A stretch of DNA of 64,000 bases from Thiodiazotropha sp040506705 (lineage in GTDB: Bacteria; Pseudomonadota; Gammaproteobacteria; Chromatiales; Chromatiaceae): positions 1 to 64,000 of the forward strand of contig JBEVWG010000035.1 of assembly GCA_040506705.1 (NCBI GenBank), read 5' to 3'. Each line of letters begins with the position of its first letter. The first letter of the stretch is position 1. The notes under the pieces were generated by a model. The model saw nothing but the letters and a program-made list of their open reading frames with translations, did no database searches and was not told the DNA's origin. The translations under genes and the position numbers were made by a program. Shown here in pieces: positions 34,634 through 42,815 of the stretch.

Positions 34634-35446
34634 TCAGTCCAACCAGCGTATCGAACTGGGATGGCGAATCCTCAGGCGTTGCTGACCTTTACGCTGGTAT
34701 AGCCATCCTCTGGCCTCTAGGGAGTGACCAACCAGCTGCTCGGGATCATCAATACCGAAGGCCTTCCAATCTTTCCAGGTAATGCGTAACGCTAGGGGGC
34801 CTTCCAGGTTTAGCCACAAGGCACTGCGGCTCTCACCAACCCGTACAATACGACCTTCAAGGTGGTGAAACCCAGTCTCATTCCCCTGTAGCGAGGTAGC
34901 TCGATTCGGAGCCTCTTTCCATATTCCAAACCGCTTATCCCTGGCTTCAGATTCTGCGGCAAAATAGCAATTCGTACGACTCAGGTTGGGTGGTACGGCG
35001 ATCGCCCAGCCCATCCCTTCACGCAATAATTGTGCAGCTATATTCTGCCCATCCTGACCGGAGAGATGGGCAAGTTGACGACCGTAGCGATCTTGTTTCT
35101 CAGCGCCAGGACAGACAGCGACCCGTCCTCGGTTCTGAGAGATCAGCTTCTGCAGATACTCCTTCGCTGCGAGGCCGCCAGGTTGCTCCGGTTTCCCCCA
35201 ATGCCCAAGTTCAGGTGTATTGATCCCAATCAGACGAATTTTTTCACCACTTTTCAGCCTCAGGGTATCCCCATCGACTACCCGGTCCACTTTATGGGGA
35301 ACACCACTGCAGGGCTTACAAACAGAGGCTTCAAGAGAGAGAGAGGAGAATATCAGGAAGGGGAGAGCGAAAAGCAAAAAGGCTCCGCGTTGCGGAGCCT
35401 TTTTAAACACTTTCGTGACCATCGACCAAGCGTCATGACGACGCAT
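34634..35446 (-). CDS. Exported thermonuclease (SNase) family protein
   Basis: A 270-residue protein with an N-terminal signal (KKAPQRGAFLLFALPFLIF) and an SNase-like OB domain: VDRVVDGDTLRLKSGEKIRLIGINTPEL, then KYGRQLAHL-type catalytic Arg/Glu region (DRYGRQLA) and IAVPPN. A further approximately 90-residue C-terminal domain (HHLEGRIVRVGESRSALWLNLEG) resembles an OB/nucleic-acid-binding extension. Possible starts are ATG 35446 and ATG 35422; neither has a good Shine-Dalgarno. The coding sequence for the signal peptide contains a perfect 13-bp terminator hairpin. Confidence 0.85.
   Translation of the reverse strand: MRRHDAWSMVTKVFKKAPQRGAFLLFALPFLIFSSLSLEASVCKPCSGVPHKVDRVVDGDTLRLKSGEKIRLIGINTPELGHWGKPEQPGGLAAKEYLQKLISQNRGRVAVCPGAEKQDRYGRQLAHLSGQDGQNIAAQLLREGMGWAIAVPPNLSRTNCYFAAESEARDKRFGIWKEAPNRATSLQGNETGFHHLEGRIVRVGESRSALWLNLEGPLALRITWKDWKAFGIDDPEQLVGHSLEARGWLYQRKGQQRLRIRHPSSIRWLD
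35376..35404. terminator. Bidirectional intrinsic terminator inside the nuclease gene start
   Basis: AAAAAGGCTCCGC (35376-35388) and GCGGAGCCTTTTT (35392-35404) form a perfect 13-bp stem with a three-base loop and A/T tracts on both sides. It lies about 60 bp after the rpmE stop and should terminate rpmE transcripts on the minus strand, yet it falls inside the signal-peptide codons of the following nuclease gene. Confidence 0.88.
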
Positions 35447-35461
35447 GAATAAGCCGATAGC

Positions 35462-35665
35462 TTAACGGCTGTATTTTTTGCGGAACTTGTCTACACGGCC
35501 AGCAGTATCAACCATTTTCTGCTTACCGGTATAGAAAGGATGACAAGAAGAGCATACTTCAACATGCATCTCTTCCTGACCCAATGTGGATCGGGTGACA
35601 ATTTCGTTGCCGCAACTGCATACGACTTTGATGTCCTCGTATTGAGGATGAATGTCCGCTTTCAT
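35462..35665 (-). CDS. rpmE: 50S ribosomal protein L31, zinc type
   Basis: A 67-residue ribosomal protein of the C+ (zinc-binding) form: VVCSCGNEI and VCSSCHPFYTGKQK supply the cysteines. It begins MKADIHPQY and ends VDKFRKKYSR, typical of RpmE. It is monocistronic, with a strong terminator shortly downstream. Confidence 0.96.
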   Translation of the reverse strand: MKADIHPQYEDIKVVCSCGNEIVTRSTLGQEEMHVEVCSSCHPFYTGKQKMVDTAGRVDKFRKKYSR

Positions 35666-35781
35666 GACTGACTCACTCGTGAGAAATTAGTAATGATCCT
35701 GCCACATCGGCAGGCAAGGCGCGAAATAATAGGCCAAGATGGCTCATAAGGCAAGTACCAGACCCAGGAAAATCGAAATTA

Positions 35782-36132
35782 TCAGCTGGGGCGCAAAGGA
35801 AAATCGAGAATCTGGCAGCAGTTTCCATCCGCTTGCATGCCAGTTGCAGTGGAATTTACACCCTGTAAATATCCAAGCATCCCTTTTGGGCCGACCATAT
35901 TCTCCCACATCAAGCCTGATATATGCATACAAGCACTCAGTGGAGATCGATTCCGCCGCTCCTGGTCAATACGCCATTGAAGTCTGCGCAGCAGTACCTG
36001 GCGCTCATTGGGCAGTGTAGTAATGTAGTTGTCGATCGCATTCTGACGCAGATCCTCGAATTTTACCGGGTCCCTCTCGGCCAATTGGAGCAAATGGTCG
36101 AAATCCAGATCTCTAGGATCATCTTTGTTCAT
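35782..36132 (-). CDS. DUF3135 family protein
   Basis: A 116-residue soluble protein. It begins with DFDHLLQLAERDPVKFEDLR and has LQWRIDQERRNRSPLSACMHIS and MWENMVGP, the conserved core of the DUF3135 family of gammaproteobacteria (function unknown). ATG 36132 is taken as start; an upstream TTG at 36156 is also in frame. The last 35 residues after the core are not conserved to my knowledge. Confidence 0.75.
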   Translation of the reverse strand: MNKDDPRDLDFDHLLQLAERDPVKFEDLRQNAIDNYITTLPNERQVLLRRLQWRIDQERRNRSPLSACMHISGLMWENMVGPKGMLGYLQGVNSTATGMQADGNCCQILDFPLRPS

Positions 36133-36298
36133 GGCGCTATTCTCTTGCGTCGTCAATTATAAAGCTACCATACTCTCTGAACACTGTCTCAGATGGTAAT
36201 TCCTAAAGTAGGATACTTAACCTGCACCATAAACTACGATATTAATTATATTTCAATAAGTTAACTCCATTAACACTCTAGTGACGAATTTTGATCAC

Positions 36299-36565
36299 CT
36301 AATATACGAGGACTTTGCCAGTTGATGCCTCCACCGCCTGTTCAATCCAATCAAGACGTATCTCCAGGGTCTGTCCGCTTTTCTCTCTGAAAACCAGATA
36401 TTCAGCTCTATCCCGGGTTACCACGTCCAGTGGCATTACCTGAGCTTGATGGGGCATACCTGACCCATCCCGCCAGTGTAGAACCAGCTCAGAACAGGCT
36501 AAAACCGCATACTGAAAGGATTCATGCAGACCACAGTCGATAGGGCGGTAGGGGTTATCATTCAT
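36299..36565 (-). CDS. rof: Rho-binding antiterminator (Rof/YaeO family)
   Basis: An 88-residue protein with YRPIDCGLHESFQYAVL, a central VMPLDVVTRDRAEYLVF and EIRLDWIEQ, matching the Sm-like Rof fold that binds Rho and blocks its RNA loading. It is monocistronic, divergent from the H-NS-like gene. Confidence 0.82.
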   Translation of the reverse strand: MNDNPYRPIDCGLHESFQYAVLACSELVLHWRDGSGMPHQAQVMPLDVVTRDRAEYLVFREKSGQTLEIRLDWIEQAVEASTGKVLVY

Positions 36566-36649
36566 TAATCATACTCTAGTGTGATTTGCTATCATGCCTC
36601 AAAGGATTTTACAATTCTCCAGAATTAAAATCATAATGAGCAGAGGACT

Positions 36650-37111
36650 ATGCCAAATATTGAGAAGCAGATCGAGGCCCTGAAGGCTGAAATTACCCGC
36701 CTGGAAAAGGAACAACAGAAGGCCGATCAGGAGAAGAGGGCCCTGCGGAATGCCAGTGAACAGATCACGGCCATCCTCAAGGAGAACGATGTCAGTTTTG
36801 AAGCCTATATTGGTTACCAACTTAAAAAAGTCAGCCGGATTGTAGATAAACTTCTGGAAAAACAAGCCACTAAAGCCAGCGCACCTGTCAAAAAGCCAGT
36901 AAAGTCACGCACCACCAGCAAAAGACGCCAGGCCGTAAAAAGCAAAGCCAAAATAACTGTAAAAATACCTGCCGGACAATATGGCAAACTGCCCGCTCAA
37001 CCAGAGCAGGTATTTGAAGTCAAAGAGAAGGGGCCCCGTCCCAAGATTTTAAAGGCTTACGCAGAAGAGATTGGCCTGGAAGCTTTCCTGAGTCAGTGTC
37101 GCATCAACTAG
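36650..37111 (+). CDS. H-NS-like nucleoid protein (candidate)
   Basis: A 153-residue protein: an N-terminal coiled coil (about 1-65, EALKAEITRLEKEQQKADQ), a basic linker rich in Lys, Ser and Thr (about 75-110) and a compact C-terminal segment (about 115-153, GPRPKILKAYAEEIGLEAF). The oligomerising coiled coil plus basic linker matches H-NS family layout, but the consensus WTGRGRxPxW DNA-binding loop is not present. It could be a distant H-NS/MvaT analogue or another DNA-binding protein. Confidence 0.6.
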   Translation: MPNIEKQIEALKAEITRLEKEQQKADQEKRALRNASEQITAILKENDVSFEAYIGYQLKKVSRIVDKLLEKQATKASAPVKKPVKSRTTSKRRQAVKSKAKITVKIPAGQYGKLPAQPEQVFEVKEKGPRPKILKAYAEEIGLEAFLSQCRIN

Positions 37112-37144
37112 GATTGATCCCAGAGCTAGCTGCTCAAAGCAGAT

Positions 37145-39832
37145 TTAGTGGAGAAGGCCGGGAGGGGAGATCTGTTCTCTACCGATACCATGCAATGGGG
37201 AAGGCTGAACTATCCCGTAGCCTTGGGCATAATCAACGCCAATATCTATCAGCTGTTCTAGTATCTGATCGTTTTCTACATATTCCGCGATGGTCTGCAA
37301 CCCCATCAAGTGGCCAATATGGTTGATCGACTCAACCATCGCTCTGTCCACAGGATCATTCAGCATATTGCGTACGAAACTACCATCAATTTTCAGATAG
37401 TCGACTGGCAGATGTTTGAGGTAGGCGAATGAGGACATTCCAGTTCCGAAATCATCCAATGCAAAACGAAAACCCCGCCTTTTCAGCAGACTCATAAAAC
37501 GAGCAGCCTGATCAAGTCGACTGACTACCGCGGTTTCTGTAATTTCAAAAGAGATCTTTTCAGCAGGCAGATTATAGAGGCGCAGTTTCTCAAGAATATA
37601 CTCATGTAAATTTGTTTCGCCCAAAGACTGGCCCGATAGATTGATCGCGCACAAGCCTAACTCTTCAAGACGCTCAGGATTTTCCGAAAGCCACCGGAAT
37701 GCCTCTCCAATCACCCATCGGTCAACGCTGTGCATGATATTGTAACGTTCCGCTGCCGGTATAAAGGAGCCGGGCATGATCTGCTCACCATCTTCATCCT
37801 CCATGCGTACTAATAGTTCAATATGCTCATCCCCGATGGCATTGCTCTTAAGGGACATAATCGATTGTTGCAGCAATGAAAAGCGTTGCTGATCGATAGC
37901 GCTCTCTATTTTGGTTACCAGACGCATCTCCCCCTGTTGACGGTTGATCTCTTCGTCATAGGTTTGATAGATATGAATTCGATTACGCCCCATATCTTTC
38001 GCAACGTAACAGGCTGCATCCGCTGAACTCAAAGCGCTGTGCGGACTCTCAGTTTTTGGCCCTATCGCCACAATACCAATACTGACACCGGTAGTGAAAC
38101 TACGCCCCTCCCAACTGAATCGAAATGCTTTTACTGTTGCGCTGATCTCATTTGCCTTTTGCCGGGCCTGATCCAGCTTACAGTTTTCCATCAACAAGCC
38201 GAACTCATCCCCACCCAAGCGAGCCAAGACATCATTTACGCCGATTGTGCTTTGCAGACGGTGGGAGAGTTGTCTCAGCATCATATCCCCGGCCACATGG
38301 CCACAGGTATCATTCACCAACTTGAATTGATCAAGATCCATGTAGAGCAGCACATGTTCAGCACTGTGCTCCTGGGAGTCAGCAAAAGCCTGACGAAGTC
38401 GCTGGTCAAAAGCGTGCCGGTTCAGCAGATGGGTGAGAGAATCATGGGTGGCTAAAAATCGCATCTCTCGCATCATTGAACGACTAGAGGTGACATCACG
38501 AAAGACAGTAACCGAACCTTTGAATACTCTGTTTTCCTCTATCGGATAGGTTGAATATTCAACTGGAAACAGGGTTTCATTCAACCGTAAAAAAGACTCA
38601 TCCTTCACCCTGGCAGGATTCCCCTGCACCACAACCGTATTGTTGAATGAGAGACCCGCCTCATCAAACATCCTTACCTTTGTATGTATGGGCTTTCCAA
38701 GTAACTCTTTCTGGGCGTATCCCAACATCTCTGCACCAGCCTTGTTGATAAAAGTGCAGCAATCTTTTTCGTCGACGCCGAATATACCCTCTCCAGTCGA
38801 CTCAAGCAGCAGGGAGAGCTGCCTGTTCGCCTCAGTAAGCTGCCTCGATGACTCTTCCGATGACTCCCGTGCAATCCTATGAGCCTGGTCACGCTCATAG
38901 TTCTCTATGGCGAAGGCAAGACTACTGACCATCGCATCCAAAAGATCATGGATCGATTGTGAAATAGTGTTCGGTTCAAGTGCATAGACGGTAAATGCTG
39001 CAACCACTTCCTGTTTTACCAGGATAGGAAACACTGCAACAGATTGACCACCACTCATCTGAGCTATCCGATGCCAAGTGGTTTTACCCTCTTCCTGGTC
39101 AATCCTGGTAATTACCGATGAACACTTCCCGTAGATTGCTGCCGCTAATGGACTGTCCCCCTGAGGGTCAGTCAGGTCGAGGTCAAATTTGCACACTTTG
39201 AGGTGCTCTTTTTTGATTCCGGCGCAAGCAATTGGGCGGAGTAGTTTCCCCTCAATCTCTACCTCACCAACCCAAGCTGCTACAAAACCACCGAAGTTCA
39301 CAGCGATATCGCATGCCTTCTCAAAAAGCACATTGGGTGGTGGGTTTAGCAATACCATCTTGCTGATTTCTGATAGCGCGGTATAAACCTTTTTCTGTTG
39401 CGCTATAACCTGTTGATGTTTGAAGTTCTCCCTTGCCATCTGCTTAATGACATCAGAGAGCGGCGCCAAGGCCCCTGCTACAGGTAGCCGATGGGCTGCC
39501 AGATAGTTACCCTGCGACAACTCATCAGCAATTTTCCTATATTCAGATAGCGGTGAGCGTAATACACGGTTGATCAGCCAGTAGAGGAGTAGAAAGCTAA
39601 AAATCAAAGCCAGGCCATAGACCAAAGCGTTTTGCTTAACAGCATCCACTGTTTGCACTTCGAATTTTGCCCCTTGGTCTTTCAGGTCAGCTAGACCCTG
39701 AGATGTAGATGAAGAGTGAGCGCTTTGTTGGGATTCAGTATGGATCAGGCGGTAATCCAGATAGCTGTCCAGAATGAACAAGCAAGCAAACAGCACGGCC
39801 ATCGCCGCAACAAATTTTGAGATCAGTTGCAT
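37145..39832 (-). CDS. Membrane GAF-PAS-GGDEF-EAL cyclic-di-GMP protein
   Basis: An 895-residue inner-membrane signalling protein. Two transmembrane helices (about 5-26 and 72-93) flank a short periplasmic loop. A GAF domain (about 155-310), a PAS domain (about 335-440), a GGDEF domain (ARLGGDEFGLL, near 540) and a C-terminal EAL domain follow. GGDEF is intact. In the EAL domain the signature reads ELLVRM, while FEITETAVV, LDDFGTGMSSF, LKIDGSF, AEYVE and YAQGYG are all present, so phosphodiesterase activity is plausible. It ends convergent with the H-NS-like gene. Confidence 0.93.
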   Translation of the reverse strand: MQLISKFVAAMAVLFACLFILDSYLDYRLIHTESQQSAHSSSTSQGLADLKDQGAKFEVQTVDAVKQNALVYGLALIFSFLLLYWLINRVLRSPLSEYRKIADELSQGNYLAAHRLPVAGALAPLSDVIKQMARENFKHQQVIAQQKKVYTALSEISKMVLLNPPPNVLFEKACDIAVNFGGFVAAWVGEVEIEGKLLRPIACAGIKKEHLKVCKFDLDLTDPQGDSPLAAAIYGKCSSVITRIDQEEGKTTWHRIAQMSGGQSVAVFPILVKQEVVAAFTVYALEPNTISQSIHDLLDAMVSSLAFAIENYERDQAHRIARESSEESSRQLTEANRQLSLLLESTGEGIFGVDEKDCCTFINKAGAEMLGYAQKELLGKPIHTKVRMFDEAGLSFNNTVVVQGNPARVKDESFLRLNETLFPVEYSTYPIEENRVFKGSVTVFRDVTSSRSMMREMRFLATHDSLTHLLNRHAFDQRLRQAFADSQEHSAEHVLLYMDLDQFKLVNDTCGHVAGDMMLRQLSHRLQSTIGVNDVLARLGGDEFGLLMENCKLDQARQKANEISATVKAFRFSWEGRSFTTGVSIGIVAIGPKTESPHSALSSADAACYVAKDMGRNRIHIYQTYDEEINRQQGEMRLVTKIESAIDQQRFSLLQQSIMSLKSNAIGDEHIELLVRMEDEDGEQIMPGSFIPAAERYNIMHSVDRWVIGEAFRWLSENPERLEELGLCAINLSGQSLGETNLHEYILEKLRLYNLPAEKISFEITETAVVSRLDQAARFMSLLKRRGFRFALDDFGTGMSSFAYLKHLPVDYLKIDGSFVRNMLNDPVDRAMVESINHIGHLMGLQTIAEYVENDQILEQLIDIGVDYAQGYGIVQPSPLHGIGREQISPPGLLH

Positions 39833-40113
39833 TGCTCAGCCACTGCGCATGTCACGCCGAGGCCCCCCCCACAGAACAGTAACTGGAATCCGGTCAACAG
39901 GCTTGCGGGTGCAAAACTTAATGACCTTTATAATGGAAGCCCAATGTGATGGATTCCGTTCGCTCCCTGCTTAACAGCTCGCGTATCCAGATCAGACGAG
40001 AGGTTTTTCTAACTCCTGGTGAAATCATCTATCCTAATTAAACACAGGATAGTGCCTATAAATTTAATACCTTAGATCAATTACGTCAAATTAATATTAA
40101 GAAGTCACTTTAA

Positions 40114-40244
40114 CCTAAAAAGATCAGTTGCAGAGTGTAGAGCGTACGTTTGTGATGGCGCATGACAAGCGCGTGCTGCAGCTCCACGCGCCGCCACAAG
40201 CGTTCTATTTAGTCACCGGATGGAGCATTCAACCGTTTTTTAGG
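40114..40244 (+). mobile_element. MITE copy C (short, 131 bp)
   Basis: Left end CCTAAAAAGATCAGTTG is identical to copies A and B; the right end CAACCGTTTTTTAGG has diverged. TTTAA flanks both sides (40109-40113 and 40245-40249). The interior keeps ACGTTTGTGATGG and CCGCCACAAGCG in inverted arrangement but is shorter. The downstream flanking TTTAA supplies the hemW stop codon. Confidence 0.8.
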
Positions 40245-40245
40245 T

Positions 40246-41388
40246 TTAATTTGAGAAATGAGTTATCAAGTCATTTAAAAACCGTCGCCCCAGATCAGTG
40301 GCACAGAGTCTCTGTTCTACCGGCAGTAGTAAACCCTTATCAACTGCGTGGCTAAGCAGACCTTCAATCTCTGCCAGTCCGATACCTGAATGGGCCTCAA
40401 ACAGATCCACTTCCACGCCTTGATAGAGCCGCAACGCATTCATCATGAACTCCAGTATCAGATCATCCTGATCGAGGTACCTTTGCCCCTGGGTAAAATC
40501 CTCTGCTTCCGCTGCTGCCAGATAGGCTTCGGGATGGCGATGCTTCCAAAACCGCTTAACTTGCCCTCCTGGCAGGGTCAATTTAGCGTGGGCGCCTGCA
40601 CCGATTCCCAAGTAGTCTCCAAAGCGCCAATAATTATTGTTATGACAACATTGAGCATCCGGCCGAGCAAAAGCGGAGACTTCATAGTGCTCAAAACCGG
40701 CTTCGGCCAGGATCTCCTCCCCCTGTTGCTGGATCTGCCACAGATGATCCTCTTCTGGTAGTGGGGGTGGGTTGTGATAAAACGAGGTGTTTGGCTCCAG
40801 TGTCAATTGATAGTAGGAGAGATGTTCACTGTTCAGATCTATTGCAGCAAGTAGATCCTGACGGGCCATTTCCGGCGTCTGTTGAGGCAAGCCAAACATC
40901 ATGTCGATATTAATGTTGTCAAACCCAGCCTTTCGAGCCAGGGAAACCCCATCGATAGCTTCCTCAGGGCTGTGAATTCTTCCCAATGCCGATAGGGCAC
41001 TCGCCTGCAGGCTTTGAATACCCAACGACAAGCGATTGACCCCCGCTTCCCGGTATCCTGCAAATGCCCTGGAATCAACTGCTCCAGGATTTGCTTCAAG
41101 GGTAATCTCTATCGATTCAGTAAGCTCTATCTGCTGCGCTATACCCTGTAACAGGGTTGCTACCGCATCAGCGGAAAAGAGACTGGGGGTCCCCCCTCCG
41201 ATAAAGATTGAGTTCAGTTTTCGCGCTGAAATGTAGCTCGAATCAGCCTTCAAATCACTCAACAAAGCAGCCACATAGGCCTGCTCTGGCAGGTCACTCT
41301 TCACGGCATGAGAGTTGAAATCACAATAGGGGCATTTACGCACACACCAGGGAATGTGGATATAGAGCGATAGTGGTGGCAAATTCAC
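40246..41388 (-). CDS. hemW: Radical SAM haem chaperone HemW
   Basis: A 380-residue radical SAM protein related to coproporphyrinogen dehydrogenase. The Fe-S/SAM motif CVRKCPYCDF provides C15, C19 and C22; SIFIGGGTPSLF, LSLGIQS and DMMFGLPQQT are standard HemW blocks. The family inserts or traffics haem. The gene's TAA stop lies in the TTTAA flanking MITE copy C, so its 3' end was redefined by that insertion. Confidence 0.94.
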   Translation of the reverse strand: MNLPPLSLYIHIPWCVRKCPYCDFNSHAVKSDLPEQAYVAALLSDLKADSSYISARKLNSIFIGGGTPSLFSADAVATLLQGIAQQIELTESIEITLEANPGAVDSRAFAGYREAGVNRLSLGIQSLQASALSALGRIHSPEEAIDGVSLARKAGFDNINIDMMFGLPQQTPEMARQDLLAAIDLNSEHLSYYQLTLEPNTSFYHNPPPLPEEDHLWQIQQQGEEILAEAGFEHYEVSAFARPDAQCCHNNNYWRFGDYLGIGAGAHAKLTLPGGQVKRFWKHRHPEAYLAAAEAEDFTQGQRYLDQDDLILEFMMNALRLYQGVEVDLFEAHSGIGLAEIEGLLSHAVDKGLLLPVEQRLCATDLGRRFLNDLITHFSN

Positions 41389-41467
41389 TTTGAAGCGGTA
41401 TTACAAAGGTGAGGTATGCAATTGACTCTATGGCCCATTACAAGCCACACCTTCCTACGATATGAGA

Positions 41468-42553
41468 TCAACCTTTGTCTCTTGCCTTCAAGTAGGCAAA
41501 ATCTGAGATTGAGCCCCATTCCCGCGAGCCTTTTAGAAAGTTCATATAGGAGTCATACACCTTCTTGGCGAAAGCATCTTTTCCAGCCAGCTCCTCAACC
41601 ACCTCACTGGAGAACTTACGCAGGGTAGCCATTACGTCATCAGGATAGGCACGGATATCCACCTTGTGTTTTTCAACCAGTGTCTTCAGTGCAGCTGGAT
41701 TACGCGCTGTATACTCCGCGAGCATCTCCTGATTGGCAACTTTACAGGCATTTAAAACAATCGCTTGAAGATCTTTCGGTAAGCCATTAAACGCCTTCTC
41801 ATTGATGATCGCTTCAAGGGTGGTACCCGGTTCATGGAAGCCTGGAAAATAGTAATATTTTGCAGCTTTGAAGAGACCGAAGGCCAGGTCATTGTATGGA
41901 TTGACCCACTCGGTGGCGTCGATTGCACCAGATTGCAGGGAGGTAAAAAGCTCACCACCAGGTAGATTGACCGGTGTCCCTCCAGCCCGTTTAAGCACTT
42001 CACCACCTAAGCCGGGGATGCGCATTTTCAACCCTTTCAGATCAGCAACACTATTGATCTCTTTATTGAACCATCCACCCATCTGCATACCGGTGTTGCC
42101 ACCAGGTGCAGGTATCAAACCAAAGGGCTTATAGAGTTCTCGCCACAGCTCCAGTCCACCGCCGAAATAGAGCCAGCCATTCATCTCCTGGGCGGTAAGC
42201 CCAAAGGGGACAGTGGAGAAAAACTGTGCGGTTTCACTCTTACCTTTCCAATAATAGGCCGCGCCATGTCCCAACTCTGCAGTTCCACTGGAGACTGCAT
42301 CGAAAACTTCAAAAGCTGGAACAAGCTCTTTTGCGCCATAGACTTTGACGTGCATGCGCCCGCCACTCATCTCATTGATGACTTCGGCAAGTTTGTTGGC
42401 GCCAGTTCCGAGGCCAGGAAAATTCTTTGGCCAGGTGGTGACCATCTTCCATTTGATCTCAGCTTTAGCTTCAGCCATACGTGTAGTAGACAAACCCACA
42501 CCGGTTGCCAACGCACCCACGCCAACCTTTGTTATAAATTCACGACGTTTCAT
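41468..42553 (-). CDS. TRAP transporter substrate-binding protein (DctP family), Tat-exported
   Basis: A 361-residue periplasmic binding protein. The N-terminus MKRREFITKVGVGALATGVG has a twin-arginine signal. WKMVTTWPKNFPGLGTG, the conserved GLKMRIPGLGGEVL and IDATEWVNPYND blocks match the TakP-like 2-oxoacid-binding group. No DctQ/DctM membrane genes lie nearby, so its partners are elsewhere. Confidence 0.92.
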   Translation of the reverse strand: MKRREFITKVGVGALATGVGLSTTRMAEAKAEIKWKMVTTWPKNFPGLGTGANKLAEVINEMSGGRMHVKVYGAKELVPAFEVFDAVSSGTAELGHGAAYYWKGKSETAQFFSTVPFGLTAQEMNGWLYFGGGLELWRELYKPFGLIPAPGGNTGMQMGGWFNKEINSVADLKGLKMRIPGLGGEVLKRAGGTPVNLPGGELFTSLQSGAIDATEWVNPYNDLAFGLFKAAKYYYFPGFHEPGTTLEAIINEKAFNGLPKDLQAIVLNACKVANQEMLAEYTARNPAALKTLVEKHKVDIRAYPDDVMATLRKFSSEVVEELAGKDAFAKKVYDSYMNFLKGSREWGSISDFAYLKARDKG

Positions 42554-42815
42554 CTAACCCTCCTCTCTTTTTTATTCTCTCTGATGCGGTTGCTGCTCAA
42601 CACCCAGCGCCCAACCGAAACGACTATTGTGGCTCAGTAGATCGATTCAGAGCTAAGCTGAACGACTTACGCACCATACTAGTGGTGCGACACTATTACC
42701 CCTATCAGGGATGAATTGCAAAACCTGTAGGGCCCGGCTCTGGCACTCTACCTGAGATGCTTTTATTTTTATTCACAACCAGTTGCGAGCTTAAAGACCA
42801 GCTTGGAGAGCTGCA

